Shown: positions 44,498 to 53,584 of the stretch, in pieces
Layout of the letters: each line of letters opens with the position of its first letter
How positions within the stretch are numbered: the first letter of the stretch is position 1
Assembly (NCBI RefSeq): GCF_041262565.1
Contig: NZ_JBGCCJ010000001.1
Coordinates: forward strand, 1,798,001-1,862,000
Length of the DNA stretch: 64,000 nucleotides
Source of the DNA: Leifsonia sp. EB41
Lineage (GTDB): Bacteria; Actinomycetota; Actinomycetes; Actinomycetales; Microbacteriaceae
Direction of reading: 5' to 3'
The notes under the pieces: model-generated
The model's input: only the letters and a program-made list of their open reading frames with translations
Told to the model about the DNA's origin: nothing
The model's database searches: none
Program-made: the position numbers and the translations under genes

Positions 44498-44821
44498 ATG
44501 GGCGCTCTGATCTACGACAACACATCGTTCGAGTTCGACGACCGCGCGCTCGCGCACCTGCAGGCCGTCATCACCATGAAGCTGCGCAGGCGCGAACCGT
44601 TCCTGCTGACCTGGAACCCGGACGAAGCCGAGCCGATCGGGCGTCACTCGCTCTGGATCGACAACGCGATCCCGCTCCGCTACGAGTTCGCGTCCCCCAC
44701 CCCCGAGCGGCTCGACGACCGGTGGCTGAACGCGCTCGCCGACCAGACGTCGCGCCCGAGCGGTCTGTACTTCTCGCCGCAGCCGGCCGAGCCCGTCGCG
44801 GCCGAACCCGTCGCGGTCTGA
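44498..44821 (+). CDS. DUF7882 family small protein
   Basis: A 107-residue protein: MGALIYDNTSFEFDDRALAHLQAVITMKLRRREPF then a Trp-rich core (TWNP, SLWIDNAIPLRYEF) and RWLNALA. This compact family is frequent in Microbacteriaceae and has often been labelled ATP-dependent DNA ligase without ligase motifs; none are visible here (no KxDG). ATG 44498 with AGGAG spaced seven bases is preferred over 44495. It lies under two CTAG operators and 36 bp before a marR gene. Function unknown. Confidence 0.75.
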   Translation: MGALIYDNTSFEFDDRALAHLQAVITMKLRRREPFLLTWNPDEAEPIGRHSLWIDNAIPLRYEFASPTPERLDDRWLNALADQTSRPSGLYFSPQPAEPVAAEPVAV

Positions 44822-44857
44822 CGCGTCCCGCTGGGCCGCAGGATTATCATCGACATC

Positions 44858-45391
44858 ATGGCAACGGGCAGACCCGATTCCACCCCCTCCGCGTCCGGAC
44901 GTCCGGGCGCCGACCGGCAACGCGCCCTCGAGGTCCTCGAAGGCCTCCGGAGCTACCTGGTCGCCGAGTCGGCGATGCAACGCCGCTCCGAGAAGAGCAT
45001 GAACCTCACGGTCAACGACATCTCGGCGCTCCGCTACCTGCTGCGCGCCCGGGAGCGCGGCATCGCCGTCGGCCCCAAGGAGCTCGGCGACTACCTCGGC
45101 ATCCAGAGCTCGTCGATCACCGTGCTGCTCGACCGGCTCGAGAGGGCGGGCCACATCCGCCGCGAGCCCAGCCCGTTCGACCGGCGCGCGCTGATCATCG
45201 TTCCCGCGGTCCCCGTCGACGAGATCCACCGCGCGATCCTCGGCGACGTCCGGGAGGAGCTGGTCGACGTGGCCGCGACGCTGGACGACGACGAGTCCCG
45301 CACAGTCATCCGGTTCCTCGACCGGCTCCGTGACGCGATCGACGGCATCGACGACGTGACGGCGCAGGGACGCAAGCGCCCCGGTCGCTGA
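44858..45391 (+). CDS. MarR-family transcriptional regulator
   Basis: A 177-residue regulator: LTVNDISALRYLLRARERGIAVGPKELGDYLGIQSSSITVLLDRLERAGHI is the winged helix, RREPSPFDRRALIIVP the wing. TATCAT (44845-44850) lies seven bases before the ATG, so it can be made from its own leaderless promoter as well as from DUF7882 read-through. It is the natural candidate to bind the CTAG-N5-CTAG operators. Confidence 0.88.
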   Translation: MATGRPDSTPSASGRPGADRQRALEVLEGLRSYLVAESAMQRRSEKSMNLTVNDISALRYLLRARERGIAVGPKELGDYLGIQSSSITVLLDRLERAGHIRREPSPFDRRALIIVPAVPVDEIHRAILGDVREELVDVAATLDDDESRTVIRFLDRLRDAIDGIDDVTAQGRKRPGR

Positions 45392-45403
45392 GGCGGACCG
45401 CGC

Positions 45404-46015
45404 TCAGAGCTCCAGCGCCCGGTTCAGCTCGATGAGCTGCTCGGCGAACAGTCCGGCGCCGCCCTGTGCGGGATGCCGGATCGCCGGCGCCTCAAGTCCC
45501 GCCGACGCGATCGCGCCCTGCGCCTTCCTGCCCACCGCGACGACCGTCTCGATCTCCAGCGCGCGGATCAGCTCCAGCGCGACCGGCGCACCGGCACGCA
45601 CCTCGGCGGGCCGTGGCGTGCGGTTGCTGTGCGGCGTGCCCGCGACGAAGGGGTGCAGCGGGTAGACCGGCCACGACAGCGGCAGCGGGCCGCGCCAGTC
45701 CTTCAGCGTCGCCCAGACGACCCGGCTGGAGGCCTCCCACGGCGCCTGCGGATGCTCGGGCAGCTCCAGCCCGGGCACCACCCCGGCCTCGGCCTCCCGC
45801 GCCGATATGAACGGGACGCCGGTCACCGTCATCCCCCGCCAGCCCGGCGCCTCGCCCAGCAGCAGGACCGGCGCGTGCGGCATCGCGAAATACCTCCGGA
45901 GGTTGCGCTCGCGACGCCGGCCGTCCGGATCGTCGCCGTACAGCGCCTCGGCGTCGTCCGGCTCGGGAAGCGCACGCAGCAGCTCGAAGAAGCGGGCGAA
46001 CGGGTCGGCGGCCAT
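45404..46015 (-). CDS. Uracil-DNA glycosylase superfamily protein
   Basis: A 203-residue protein with the UDG fold: the GEAPG motif at 54-58 (VLLLGEAPGWRGMTVTGVPF) and a C-terminal ETVVAVGRKAQGAI strand, then RHPAQGGAGLF in place of the HPS motif. Resembles the uncharacterised UDG-like branch, not canonical Ung, so base-excision activity is uncertain. Convergent with the MarR gene, 12 bp apart. Confidence 0.75.
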   Translation of the reverse strand: MAADPFARFFELLRALPEPDDAEALYGDDPDGRRRERNLRRYFAMPHAPVLLLGEAPGWRGMTVTGVPFISAREAEAGVVPGLELPEHPQAPWEASSRVVWATLKDWRGPLPLSWPVYPLHPFVAGTPHSNRTPRPAEVRAGAPVALELIRALEIETVVAVGRKAQGAIASAGLEAPAIRHPAQGGAGLFAEQLIELNRALEL

Positions 46016-46052
46016 TCCCCTACGATGCCACGGCCACGCCGGGACGCGGAGG

Positions 46053-46718
46053 TCAGCGCTCGGCGTGCACCCGCGGCTTCGACATCCGGTCGATGGCGGC
46101 GAGGGCGACAGCCGAGGCGATGAACACGCAGTGGATGACGACCTGCCAGAACACGCCCAGCGACGTGTAGTTCTCCCCGTCGATCGACCCGCCGTTGGAG
46201 GCGCCGAGGTCGCCTACCGCAATGAAGGTCTTCAGCAGGTGGATGGAGGAGATGCCGATGATCGCCATCGCCAGCTTCACCTTGAGCACGTTGGCGTTGA
46301 CGTGCGACAGCCACTCCGGCTGGTCGGGATGGCCCTTCACGTTGACCCGGGAGACGAACGTCTCGTAGCCGCCGATGATGACCATGATCAGCAGGTTCGC
46401 GATCATCACGACGTCGATCAGTCCGAGGACGGCGAGCATGACGTACGCCTCGTCCACGTGGCTCGGGTCGGAGACGACCTCCTCGGTGAGGTGCCAGAGC
46501 TCCACGACGAAGACGTAGACGTACACCGCCTGGGCGACGATGAGCCCGAGATAGAGCGGCGCCTGAAGCCAGCGGCTCGAGAAGATCAGGGCGCTGATGG
46601 CGCGGCTCGGCGCGCGGGGAGGCGGCGCGTCGGGCGCGTGCTGAGGTGCAGGCGCGTGCTGGGCTGCGGTGGGGGCGGCGGTCGGGGCGACGGGGGTCTC
46701 GATCACGGGGGTCCTCAC
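46053..46718 (-). CDS. YqhA family (UPF0114) membrane protein
   Basis: A 221-residue protein with the UPF0114 core: [66 protein letters not shown] and a final helix ([17 protein letters not shown]). The first ~38 residues are Pro/Ala-rich. GTG 46718 is used; GTG 46706 with GAGGA upstream is also possible. Role unknown in this family. Confidence 0.85.
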   Translation of the reverse strand: MRTPVIETPVAPTAAPTAAQHAPAPQHAPDAPPPRAPSRAISALIFSSRWLQAPLYLGLIVAQAVYVYVFVVELWHLTEEVVSDPSHVDEAYVMLAVLGLIDVVMIANLLIMVIIGGYETFVSRVNVKGHPDQPEWLSHVNANVLKVKLAMAIIGISSIHLLKTFIAVGDLGASNGGSIDGENYTSLGVFWQVVIHCVFIASAVALAAIDRMSKPRVHAER

Positions 46719-46770
46719 GGTCGGGCGGCTCCCAGAATAGGCAGCCGTAGATGTGAGAACGCTCAGGAAG

Positions 46771-47937
46771 TCAGTTCGGCCGCACCGCCACCCGCAGGTG
46801 CCCGGTCGCCGTCAGCGCGGCATCCACCTCCGCCAGCGGGAACACGGCGCCGACCTGCTCGGCGAACGGATACGTCGTGCCCGCCTCCGCGAGGAAGCGC
46901 ACCGCCTGCTCCAGGTGCCTCGGTGCGTAGTTGTGGACGCCGCGGACGGTGAGGAGGCGCCGGACGAGCTGCTCGGGCACGAGCGGCAGCTCCGGGCCGT
47001 CCGAGAGCGAGCCGGCCAGGACCAGGACGCCGCCGACGTCGACCACAGGCAGCAGCGACCGCACAGCGGACGGGTTGCCGGAGAAGTCGAGCGCGATCGT
47101 GGGCGCAGCCGCCCGGCCGCCGGCCTTGGCCAGGGCCGCGGGCAGGCCGGCGCGGGAGTCCGGTGCGGCACGCGGGTCGGCGACGGCGGCGGCGCCGAAC
47201 AGGCGGGCGGCCTCCCGGCGCTCGGGGATCGGGTCGCTGACGACGACCTTCGCACCGGCCTCCGTCGCCATGGCCGACGCGGTCAGGCCGAGCATCCCTG
47301 CACCGGTGATCAGCACGAGCGCGCCGTCGAGAGGGACGATCGCGGCAGCGGCCTCCAGTGCGGCGGCGACGGTCGCCGTCGTGCATGACGCCGGCGCGAG
47401 CACGGCGGCGGGGAGGTCCTCCGGCACCGCGACGATCGGCGTGGCGTCGAGGAGGTGCGTGTGGGTCGCGAAGCCGCCCGACAGCTCCCAGCCGCGCCGC
47501 ATGCGCTCGTGACCGTACTTCTGGAGGCTGACGCACCGCTGCGGGAGGCCACGGCGGCAGCGCGCGCAACGGCCGCACGGCACGGCGACGGACCACACCA
47601 CGCGTTCGCCGAGCGCCACGCGGCGCCCGTCGGTCGTCTTGGCTCCGCCGCGGCCGAGCGCGACCACGCGCCCGACCTGCTCGTGGCCGAGCACGAGCGG
47701 CGTCGGCGCCAGGCGGTGGCCCAGCGCCGTGTGGATGTCCGAACCGCACACCGTCGCCAGCTCGACCTCCACGAGCGCGTCGCCCGGCGCCAGCCGCACG
47801 CCGGGGACGGCCACGGCCTCGTGCCTGTGCCCGACGCCCTGCCACACCATCGCGGTCGCCGACGGGTACACACTCACCCCCATCCCCAGGCTCGCCGGCG
47901 GCGCGACGACGCGTGGGGTCACGGCTTTGATCGTCAC
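46771..47937 (-). CDS. Zinc-dependent alcohol dehydrogenase of the phosphonate-associated HpnZ type
   Basis: A 388-residue MDR alcohol dehydrogenase. Catalytic-zinc residues sit in [12 protein letters not shown] and LGHEQVGRV; four structural-zinc cysteines lie in [15 protein letters not shown]. The Rossmann motif is [12 protein letters not shown]. Its context with a phosphonatase-like HAD and a DAO-type FAD enzyme matches the TIGR03366 group proposed for phosphonate breakdown. The ATG overlaps the HAD stop by four bases. The true substrate is not known. Confidence 0.78.
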   Translation of the reverse strand: MTIKAVTPRVVAPPASLGMGVSVYPSATAMVWQGVGHRHEAVAVPGVRLAPGDALVEVELATVCGSDIHTALGHRLAPTPLVLGHEQVGRVVALGRGGAKTTDGRRVALGERVVWSVAVPCGRCARCRRGLPQRCVSLQKYGHERMRRGWELSGGFATHTHLLDATPIVAVPEDLPAAVLAPASCTTATVAAALEAAAAIVPLDGALVLITGAGMLGLTASAMATEAGAKVVVSDPIPERREAARLFGAAAVADPRAAPDSRAGLPAALAKAGGRAAAPTIALDFSGNPSAVRSLLPVVDVGGVLVLAGSLSDGPELPLVPEQLVRRLLTVRGVHNYAPRHLEQAVRFLAEAGTTYPFAEQVGAVFPLAEVDAALTATGHLRVAVRPN

Positions 47938-48959
47938 TGCCGGGTCTGCCCCGGCTGGTCGACTGCACGCAGCGCGGCCTTCGGGGCGGCGGGGAGCGGG
48001 GAGGCCGCGCCGAGGCCGTCCTCGTCTCCCAGGTCGTCCTCGTCTTCGCTGTCGTCCTCGTCGTCCTCGTCCGGAGCGTTCCGGTCATCCGTGTCGCCGG
48101 CATCGAGGTCGTCGTCGAAGTCCAGCTCGTCCAGGTCGTCGAACTCGTCGTCGAGCTCGTCGGCGCGCTCCAGCTCGTCCAGGCCGAGCAGCTCGGCCAG
48201 GTCGGCGACGCTGGCGACGACCGCGTCCGCGCCCGCGGCGGTCAGGGTCTCCTCGTCGTGGGCGCCGGTCAGCACGCCGACGACGAGGCCCGCGCCGGCG
48301 GCGAGGCCGGACACGATGTCGCTTGCGGTGTCGCCCACGACGACCATGCCCTCGACGCTCGACGCGCCGGTGCGGAGCAGCGCCGTGAGCGGCAGGTCCG
48401 GATACGGGCGTCCACGGCGGGCGTCCGACGCGCTCAGCGTGAGGTCGGCGAGGTCGCGCCAGCCGAGGGCGCCGAGCACCGTGTCCTGCGTCGCGCGGGA
48501 GAAGCCGGTGGTGAGCACCACGGCGACGCCGAGCGCCTGGAGGCGGCGGATGAGGTCCTCGGCGCCGGGCACCGGGCGGAGGCCCTGGTCGGCGGCGAGC
48601 TCGGCGTAGGCGGACTCGAAGACGGCGTTCGCGTGCTCGGCCTGGTCCTCGTCGTCGGCGAGCGCGCGGAAGACGGCGATCTTCGGCTGACCCATCGTGT
48701 CGTGCGCGAACGCCCGCGCACGGCGCTGCTCGTCGTCGGTGACGGCGAGGCCGGCCGCGTCGACGGCGCGGAGGAACGCCTGCTCCACCAGGCCGTCGTC
48801 CACGACGGTGGTGCCGGCGAGGTCGAGCACGACGAGCTCGAGATCGGCGAGCTCGTCGGGGTCGTCGGCATCGACCGCGACCACCCTGGCCGCGTCGACC
48901 TCGGTGTCGATGATGGCGGCGTCGTCGAACTCGCTCGTGATGAGACCTTCAGGAGACAT
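47934..48959 (-). CDS. Phosphonatase-like HAD hydrolase with acidic tail
   Basis: A 341-residue HAD protein. The nucleophile motif VVLDLAGTTVVDDGLV (about 42-57, DxAGT as in phosphonatase), TTGFSRATQDT (motif II) and VVGDTASDIVSG (motif IV) are present, matching the PhnX-like group TIGR03351. The family is ~220-230 residues; here a 38-residue acidic N-terminal lead and a ~80-residue Asp/Glu-dominated tail are added. The gene is the middle of a three-gene set. It should cleave or dephosphorylate a C-P or phosphoester intermediate; the lysine that forms a Schiff base in true phosphonatase was not identified. Confidence 0.8.
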   Translation of the reverse strand: MSPEGLITSEFDDAAIIDTEVDAARVVAVDADDPDELADLELVVLDLAGTTVVDDGLVEQAFLRAVDAAGLAVTDDEQRRARAFAHDTMGQPKIAVFRALADDEDQAEHANAVFESAYAELAADQGLRPVPGAEDLIRRLQALGVAVVLTTGFSRATQDTVLGALGWRDLADLTLSASDARRGRPYPDLPLTALLRTGASSVEGMVVVGDTASDIVSGLAAGAGLVVGVLTGAHDEETLTAAGADAVVASVADLAELLGLDELERADELDDEFDDLDELDFDDDLDAGDTDDRNAPDEDDEDDSEDEDDLGDEDGLGAASPLPAAPKAALRAVDQPGQTRQ

Positions 48960-49020
48960 GGTCGGTGCCTTTCTGTGCGGAGCTTCGGTGGTCGGCAGGG
49001 CGGTCGGTGGTGGCGGGCGG

Positions 49021-50178
49021 TCAGCGCGTGCGCGCGGCCCCGGCCGCGGTCAGCACTCCCGGCGCGGTGGCGAACAGCTCGTCCACCACGCGGTCGGCGA
49101 GGCCGAGCCCGGTGGTCATCCCGATGCCGGAGGTCACCGAGACGACGCGGACGGACGGCGCGGGGGACGACACGAGGAAGTCGTCGCCGGCGGATGCGTG
49201 CACGCCCTGCCAGCGCTCGATCACGCGCACCCGGCCGAGGCCGAACAGCGCCCGCGCGCCCTCCAGCAGGAGGTCGAACGCGATCTCCGACTGGAACGGC
49301 GGGACATCGTCGCCGCTCCGCCTGGCCGCTCCGAGAAGGATGGAGCCGTCCGGCCGTTGCGCGAACATCTGGTCGATGTCGAACGCGGCGAGGTCGGGGC
49401 GCTCGGCGGCGAACCGCTCCCGGAGCGCGTCGACGCCGGGGACGTGCGCGAACCCGGAGGCCCGCGCGAGGGATCGCCCGGTCAGCACCGGCGCCGACAG
49501 GGAGCGGTCGAGGTCGGCCTCCACGAGCAGCATGTCGAGCCCGCAGCGCTGGATGCCGTGCGCCTCCGCGATGCCGGGGAACAGCCGGTCGACCTCGTGG
49601 TCGACGGCGACCACGACGGCGTCGGCGGACACCCGGCCGCGCGACGTGTGCACCCTGCCGGTCTCGACGCCGGTCACGGTGGTGTGCCAGAAGAAGTCGA
49701 CGCCGTGCGCGTCGAGCCAGCGGGCGATCGCCGGCGCGGCCTCCCGCGGGTCGACCTGGAGGTCGGCGGGGAAGAAGGCGCCTCCGACCGCGACGCCGTC
49801 GGCGACGGGGACGCGCTCGCGCACGTCGGCGGGGGTCAGCATCCGCACGTCGTGGCCGCCGCGCGTGGCACGGAACTCCTCGAGCGCGGCCAGCTCGTCC
49901 TGCGCCTGCGCGACGACGACGGTTCCGGCCTCGCCGAGCCAGAACCCGGCCTCGACGGCGAGGGTCAGCCAGAGCTCACGGCCGAGCTCGGCGTACGCCC
50001 TCGCCTCGCCCTCCTGGCCGGTGATGCACAGGTGGCCGAAGCCGCGGACCGACGATCCCTCCACACTGGAGGCGCGGTCCACCACCGCCACGGTCAGCCC
50101 GCGCCGGAGCGCCGCCACTGCATGCCCGAGCCCGACGATGCCTCCGCCGACGATCGCGAGGTCGTAGTGCCTGCCCAT
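49021..50178 (-). CDS. FAD-dependent oxidoreductase of the phosphonate-associated HpnW type
   Basis: A 385-residue DAO-superfamily flavoenzyme: AIVGGGIVGLGHAVAAL near the start, GHLCITGQEGEARAYAELGRELW, and a C-terminal SVTSGIGMTTGLGLADRVVDEL. This matches the TIGR03364 group, found with phosphonatase-like HADs; related flavoenzymes oxidise aminoethylphosphonates. The start ATG 50178 gives a standard N-terminus; the frame runs on upstream across the kynA gene and is not used. The HAD stop-start gap is 61 bp. Confidence 0.82.
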   Translation of the reverse strand: MGRHYDLAIVGGGIVGLGHAVAALRRGLTVAVVDRASSVEGSSVRGFGHLCITGQEGEARAYAELGRELWLTLAVEAGFWLGEAGTVVVAQAQDELAALEEFRATRGGHDVRMLTPADVRERVPVADGVAVGGAFFPADLQVDPREAAPAIARWLDAHGVDFFWHTTVTGVETGRVHTSRGRVSADAVVVAVDHEVDRLFPGIAEAHGIQRCGLDMLLVEADLDRSLSAPVLTGRSLARASGFAHVPGVDALRERFAAERPDLAAFDIDQMFAQRPDGSILLGAARRSGDDVPPFQSEIAFDLLLEGARALFGLGRVRVIERWQGVHASAGDDFLVSSPAPSVRVVSVTSGIGMTTGLGLADRVVDELFATAPGVLTAAGAARTR

Positions 50179-50311
50179 TCCCGTCTCCCGTCCGCAGGAA
50201 GTCCCTGCACGAACGTAGGAGCCGGCGACGACGGAGGCGGCAACTCCAGGTAACCGGGCGGTGAACGACAGCGAACGTCCGCGTGCCGGCGCCGCGGCGA
50301 GCGGCACCCTG

Positions 50312-50340
50312 TTGCACTTCCGTGACGATCGGCGCAGAAT
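50312..50340 (+). promoter_or_regulatory. Promoter of the kynurenine operon
   Basis: TTGCAC (50312-50317), a 17-bp spacer, then CAGAAT (50335-50340), which is six bases before the kynA ATG at 50347. GTTGC (50311-50315) and GCAAC (50342-50346) flank the promoter as an inverted repeat and may be a regulator site. Confidence 0.65.
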
Positions 50341-50346
50341 CGCAAC

Positions 50347-51207
50347 ATGACGTCGAACCAGAACACGCGCGAGTTCGATCCGGACATCGTCACGGACTTC
50401 CGCGAGCGCATGTCGTACGGGTCGTACCTCGACCTCGGCACCCTGCTCAGCGCCCAGAAACCGGTGAGCGTGCCGGAGCACCACGACGAGCTGCTGTTCA
50501 TCATCCAGCACCAGACCACCGAGCTCTGGCTGAAGCTCGTTCTGCATGAGCTGGAGTCGGCGCGCGACCTGCTGCGCGCCGACGAGCTGCAGCCGGCGCT
50601 CAAGCGGATCGCGCGCGTCAAGCACATCCAGAAGACGCTGACGGAGCAGTGGTCGGTGCTGGCGACGCTCACGCCGACCGAGTACGCCCAGTTCCGCGGC
50701 TTCCTCGGCAACTCGTCGGGGTTCCAGTCGTACCAATACCGGGCGGTGGAGTTCGTCCTCGGCAACAAGAACCGGCGGATGCTGTCGGTCTTCCGCGACG
50801 ACCCCGGCGCGCTCGCACTGCTCACCGAGCTGCTGGAGGCGCCGAGCGTGTACGACGAGTTCCTGCGCTACCTGGCGCGCGCCGGGCACGCCGTGCCGCA
50901 GGCGGTGCTCGACCGGGACGTGACAGAGGCCCACGTGTTCAGCCCGGAGCTGGTCCCGGTGTTCCGCGACATCTACGAGCACGCGTCGGAGCACTGGAGC
51001 GAGTACGAGGCGTGCGAGGAGTTCGTGGACCTGGAGGACAACTTCCAGCTCTGGCGCTTCCGCCACCTCAAGACCGTGCAGCGCACCATCGGCATGAAGA
51101 CCGGCACCGGAGGCTCCACCGGCGTCAACTTCCTGCAGAAGGCACTCGACCTGACATTCTTCCCCGAGCTGTTCGCCGTGCGGACGGAGATCGGGGCGCC
51201 CGAGTGA
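50347..51207 (+). CDS. kynA: Tryptophan 2,3-dioxygenase
   Basis: A 286-residue haem enzyme converting L-tryptophan to N-formylkynurenine. Recognisable blocks: [35 protein letters not shown] (His55 substrate-side), [16 protein letters not shown], and the haem-ligand His in [16 protein letters not shown] followed by GGSTGVNFL. First gene of the kyn operon; stop overlaps the next start (GTGA). Confidence 0.95.
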   Translation: MTSNQNTREFDPDIVTDFRERMSYGSYLDLGTLLSAQKPVSVPEHHDELLFIIQHQTTELWLKLVLHELESARDLLRADELQPALKRIARVKHIQKTLTEQWSVLATLTPTEYAQFRGFLGNSSGFQSYQYRAVEFVLGNKNRRMLSVFRDDPGALALLTELLEAPSVYDEFLRYLARAGHAVPQAVLDRDVTEAHVFSPELVPVFRDIYEHASEHWSEYEACEEFVDLEDNFQLWRFRHLKTVQRTIGMKTGTGGSTGVNFLQKALDLTFFPELFAVRTEIGAPE

Positions 51208-52253
51208 GCGACGCCCACTCGCAGGCACGCGCCATCCGGGTGGACGCCGTCTGGAACGGCGCCGGATTCGACCGCGCGGCGACGTTCCGCGTCGAAGGCG
51301 AGCGCCTCGTGCCCGCGGTCGCTGACACGGCCTTCGCCCTGGGCGGAACCCTCTTCCCGTCGCTGACCGACCACCACACGCACCTCGGCCTCTCCGACCC
51401 GGCCGCACTCTTCGCCGGCGGCATCACGCACGCGGTCGACCTCGGCTGGATCCCGAGCGTCGCCGCCGCCTGGACGGCCGACCTCCCGGACCGGCCGTCC
51501 GCCGCGATCGCGGGCGCGCTGATCACCGCCCCCGGCGGCTACCCGGTGGCGTCCGGCTGGGCGCCGGAGGGCGCTGCGGCGGAGATCGGTGGCCCGCGCG
51601 AGGCCCGGGAAGCAGTGCGGAGACACGTCATGGTGGGAGCCTCCCGCATCAAGGTCGCCCTCAACAGCGACGCGGGCGAAACCGTGGACAACCCGACGCT
51701 GGCCGCGATTGTGGAGGAATCCCACGCCGCCGGCCTCCCCGTCGTCGCGCACGTGCAGGGCCCGGGTCAGACCGCCCGCGCGGTAGCGGCCGGGGTCGAC
51801 CAGCTCGCGCACACCCCGTTCAGCGAGCGGCTCGACGACGCGCTCGTCGCGGAGTCCGTCCGCCGCGGGATGACGTGGATCAGCACCCTCGACATCCACG
51901 GCTGGGGCACCCCGACCGAGCACTACCGCGTCGCCGTCGACAACCTCCGCCGGTTCGCCGCCGCCGGCGGACGCGTGCTGTACGGCACCGACCTCGGCAA
52001 CGGCGACCTCCCCGTCGGCGTGAACGCCCGCGAGCTCGCCGCACTGCAGGAGGCCGGGCTGACCGGTGCGGCGCTCGTGGGCACGATCGCGGGCGAGCCG
52101 ACCACCTCCCTCGGCCCCCGCGTCGCCTGGCTCCCCACCCCGCCGCCCTCCGACAACAGCGAGCTGCCCGTCTGGCTCGCGACTGCCCGCGGCATGCGCG
52201 TCCCCGACCTCCTCACCCTCCCCTCCCGATCGCTAGGACAGGACACCCCATGA
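51204..52253 (+). CDS. Amidohydrolase, candidate N-formylkynurenine deformylase
   Basis: A 349-residue amidohydrolase-superfamily protein: metal ligands in [13 protein letters not shown], His in VVAHVQGPG and QLAHTPFS, Asp in [11 protein letters not shown]. It lies between kynA and kynU with four-base overlaps on both sides, where a formamidase (KynB) is expected. No KynB (HGTHxDxPxH) sequence is in the operon. A role in N-formylkynurenine hydrolysis is therefore an inference from context. GTG 51204 start. Confidence 0.75.
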   Translation: MSDAHSQARAIRVDAVWNGAGFDRAATFRVEGERLVPAVADTAFALGGTLFPSLTDHHTHLGLSDPAALFAGGITHAVDLGWIPSVAAAWTADLPDRPSAAIAGALITAPGGYPVASGWAPEGAAAEIGGPREAREAVRRHVMVGASRIKVALNSDAGETVDNPTLAAIVEESHAAGLPVVAHVQGPGQTARAVAAGVDQLAHTPFSERLDDALVAESVRRGMTWISTLDIHGWGTPTEHYRVAVDNLRRFAAAGGRVLYGTDLGNGDLPVGVNARELAALQEAGLTGAALVGTIAGEPTTSLGPRVAWLPTPPPSDNSELPVWLATARGMRVPDLLTLPSRSLGQDTP

Positions 52254-53584
52254 CCGACATCCCCGACGACCTGTTCGCCTACGACCCACTCGACGACGAG
52301 GCCGCGGCGGCCGACGCCGACACCCTCGCCGGCGATCCCATCGCCGCCGCCCGCGCCCTCGACGAGGCCGACCCGCTCGCCCCGTACCGCGACCGGTTCG
52401 TGGGCGTCGCGCCCGCCGGCGCCGACCTCGGCACGGCCTCCCCCGTCCTCGCGTACTTCGACGGCAACTCCCTCGGGCGCCCCGTGCGCGCGAGCGTCGA
52501 GCGCATCCAGCGGTTCCTCGTGGATGGCTGGGGCGGCCGGCTGATCCGCGGCTGGGACGAGGAGTGGATGGAGCTGCCGTTCCGGATCGGCGACACGCTC
52601 GGCGAGACCGCGCTCGGCGCCGCGGCCGGGCAGGCCTTCATCGGCGACTCCACGACCGTGCTCCTCTACAAGCTGGCACGCGCCGCCGTCGACTCCCTGC
52701 CCGAGCGCAGCGAGATCGTCCTCGACACCGACAACTTCCCGACCGACCGCTATGTGCTCGACGGCATCGCCCGCGAGCGCGGACTGACGCTGGTCTGGAT
52801 CGAGGCCGACACCGAGGCCGGCGTGACTCCCGAGCAGGTCGCGGCGGCGGTCGGACCGCGCACGGCGCTCGTCGTGCTCAGCCACGTGGCGTACCGCTCC
52901 GGGTTCCTCGCCGACGCGCGCACGATCACCCGCATCGTCCACGACGCGGGTGCGCTCGTGCTGTGGGACCTCTGCCACTCCGCCGGCTCGGTGCCCGTCG
53001 AGCTCGACGAGTGGGACGCCGACCTGGCCGTCGGCTGCACCTACAAGTACCTGAACGGCGGTCCGGGATCGCCTGCGTTCGGCTACGTGAGCAGCCGTCT
53101 CCAGCGCCGGCTCGTGCAGCCGATCCAGGGCTGGATGGGCGTGCGCGATGTCTTCCTGATGGGGCCGGAGTACCAGCCCGCCGACGGCATCCGCCGCTTC
53201 ATCTCCGGCACGCCGCCGATCGTGGGGATGCTCGCCCTGCAGGACACGGTCGCGATGATCGGGGAGTGCGGGATCGACGCGGTGCGCGCGAAGTCGGTCG
53301 CGCTCACGACGTTCGCCGTGCGGCTCGCCGACACCTGGCTGACGCCGCTCGGCGTCACTCTGGCGAGCCCGCGCGACCCCGAACAGCGCGGCGGGCACGT
53401 CACCCTCAGCCACCCGGCGATGCGGGAGGTCACGGCGCGGCTGTGGGAGCGCGACGTCATCCCCGACTACCGCGACCCGGACGGCCTCCGCATCGGGCTG
53501 TCGCCGCTGAGCACGAGCTTCGAGGAGGTCGCGGTGGGGCTGGCGGCGGTGCGGGATGTGCTGGGCGAGCTGATCACGGAATGA
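52250..53584 (+). CDS. kynU: Kynureninase
   Basis: A 444-residue PLP enzyme cleaving kynurenine to anthranilate and alanine. Motifs: LAYFDGNSLGRPVRAS, FIGDSTTVLLYKLARA, DLCHSAGSVPVELDEWDADLAVGCTYKYLNGGPGSPAF (PLP-lysine in YKYLNGG), RRFISGTPPIVGM. The first 45 residues form an acidic extension. ATG 52250 overlaps the amidohydrolase stop. Confidence 0.95.
   Translation: MTDIPDDLFAYDPLDDEAAAADADTLAGDPIAAARALDEADPLAPYRDRFVGVAPAGADLGTASPVLAYFDGNSLGRPVRASVERIQRFLVDGWGGRLIRGWDEEWMELPFRIGDTLGETALGAAAGQAFIGDSTTVLLYKLARAAVDSLPERSEIVLDTDNFPTDRYVLDGIARERGLTLVWIEADTEAGVTPEQVAAAVGPRTALVVLSHVAYRSGFLADARTITRIVHDAGALVLWDLCHSAGSVPVELDEWDADLAVGCTYKYLNGGPGSPAFGYVSSRLQRRLVQPIQGWMGVRDVFLMGPEYQPADGIRRFISGTPPIVGMLALQDTVAMIGECGIDAVRAKSVALTTFAVRLADTWLTPLGVTLASPRDPEQRGGHVTLSHPAMREVTARLWERDVIPDYRDPDGLRIGLSPLSTSFEEVAVGLAAVRDVLGELITE

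Noticed and set aside
50179-51408. Upstream extension of the FAD oxidoreductase frame
   Set aside because: It runs antisense through kynA; the FAD motif begins directly after ATG 50178.
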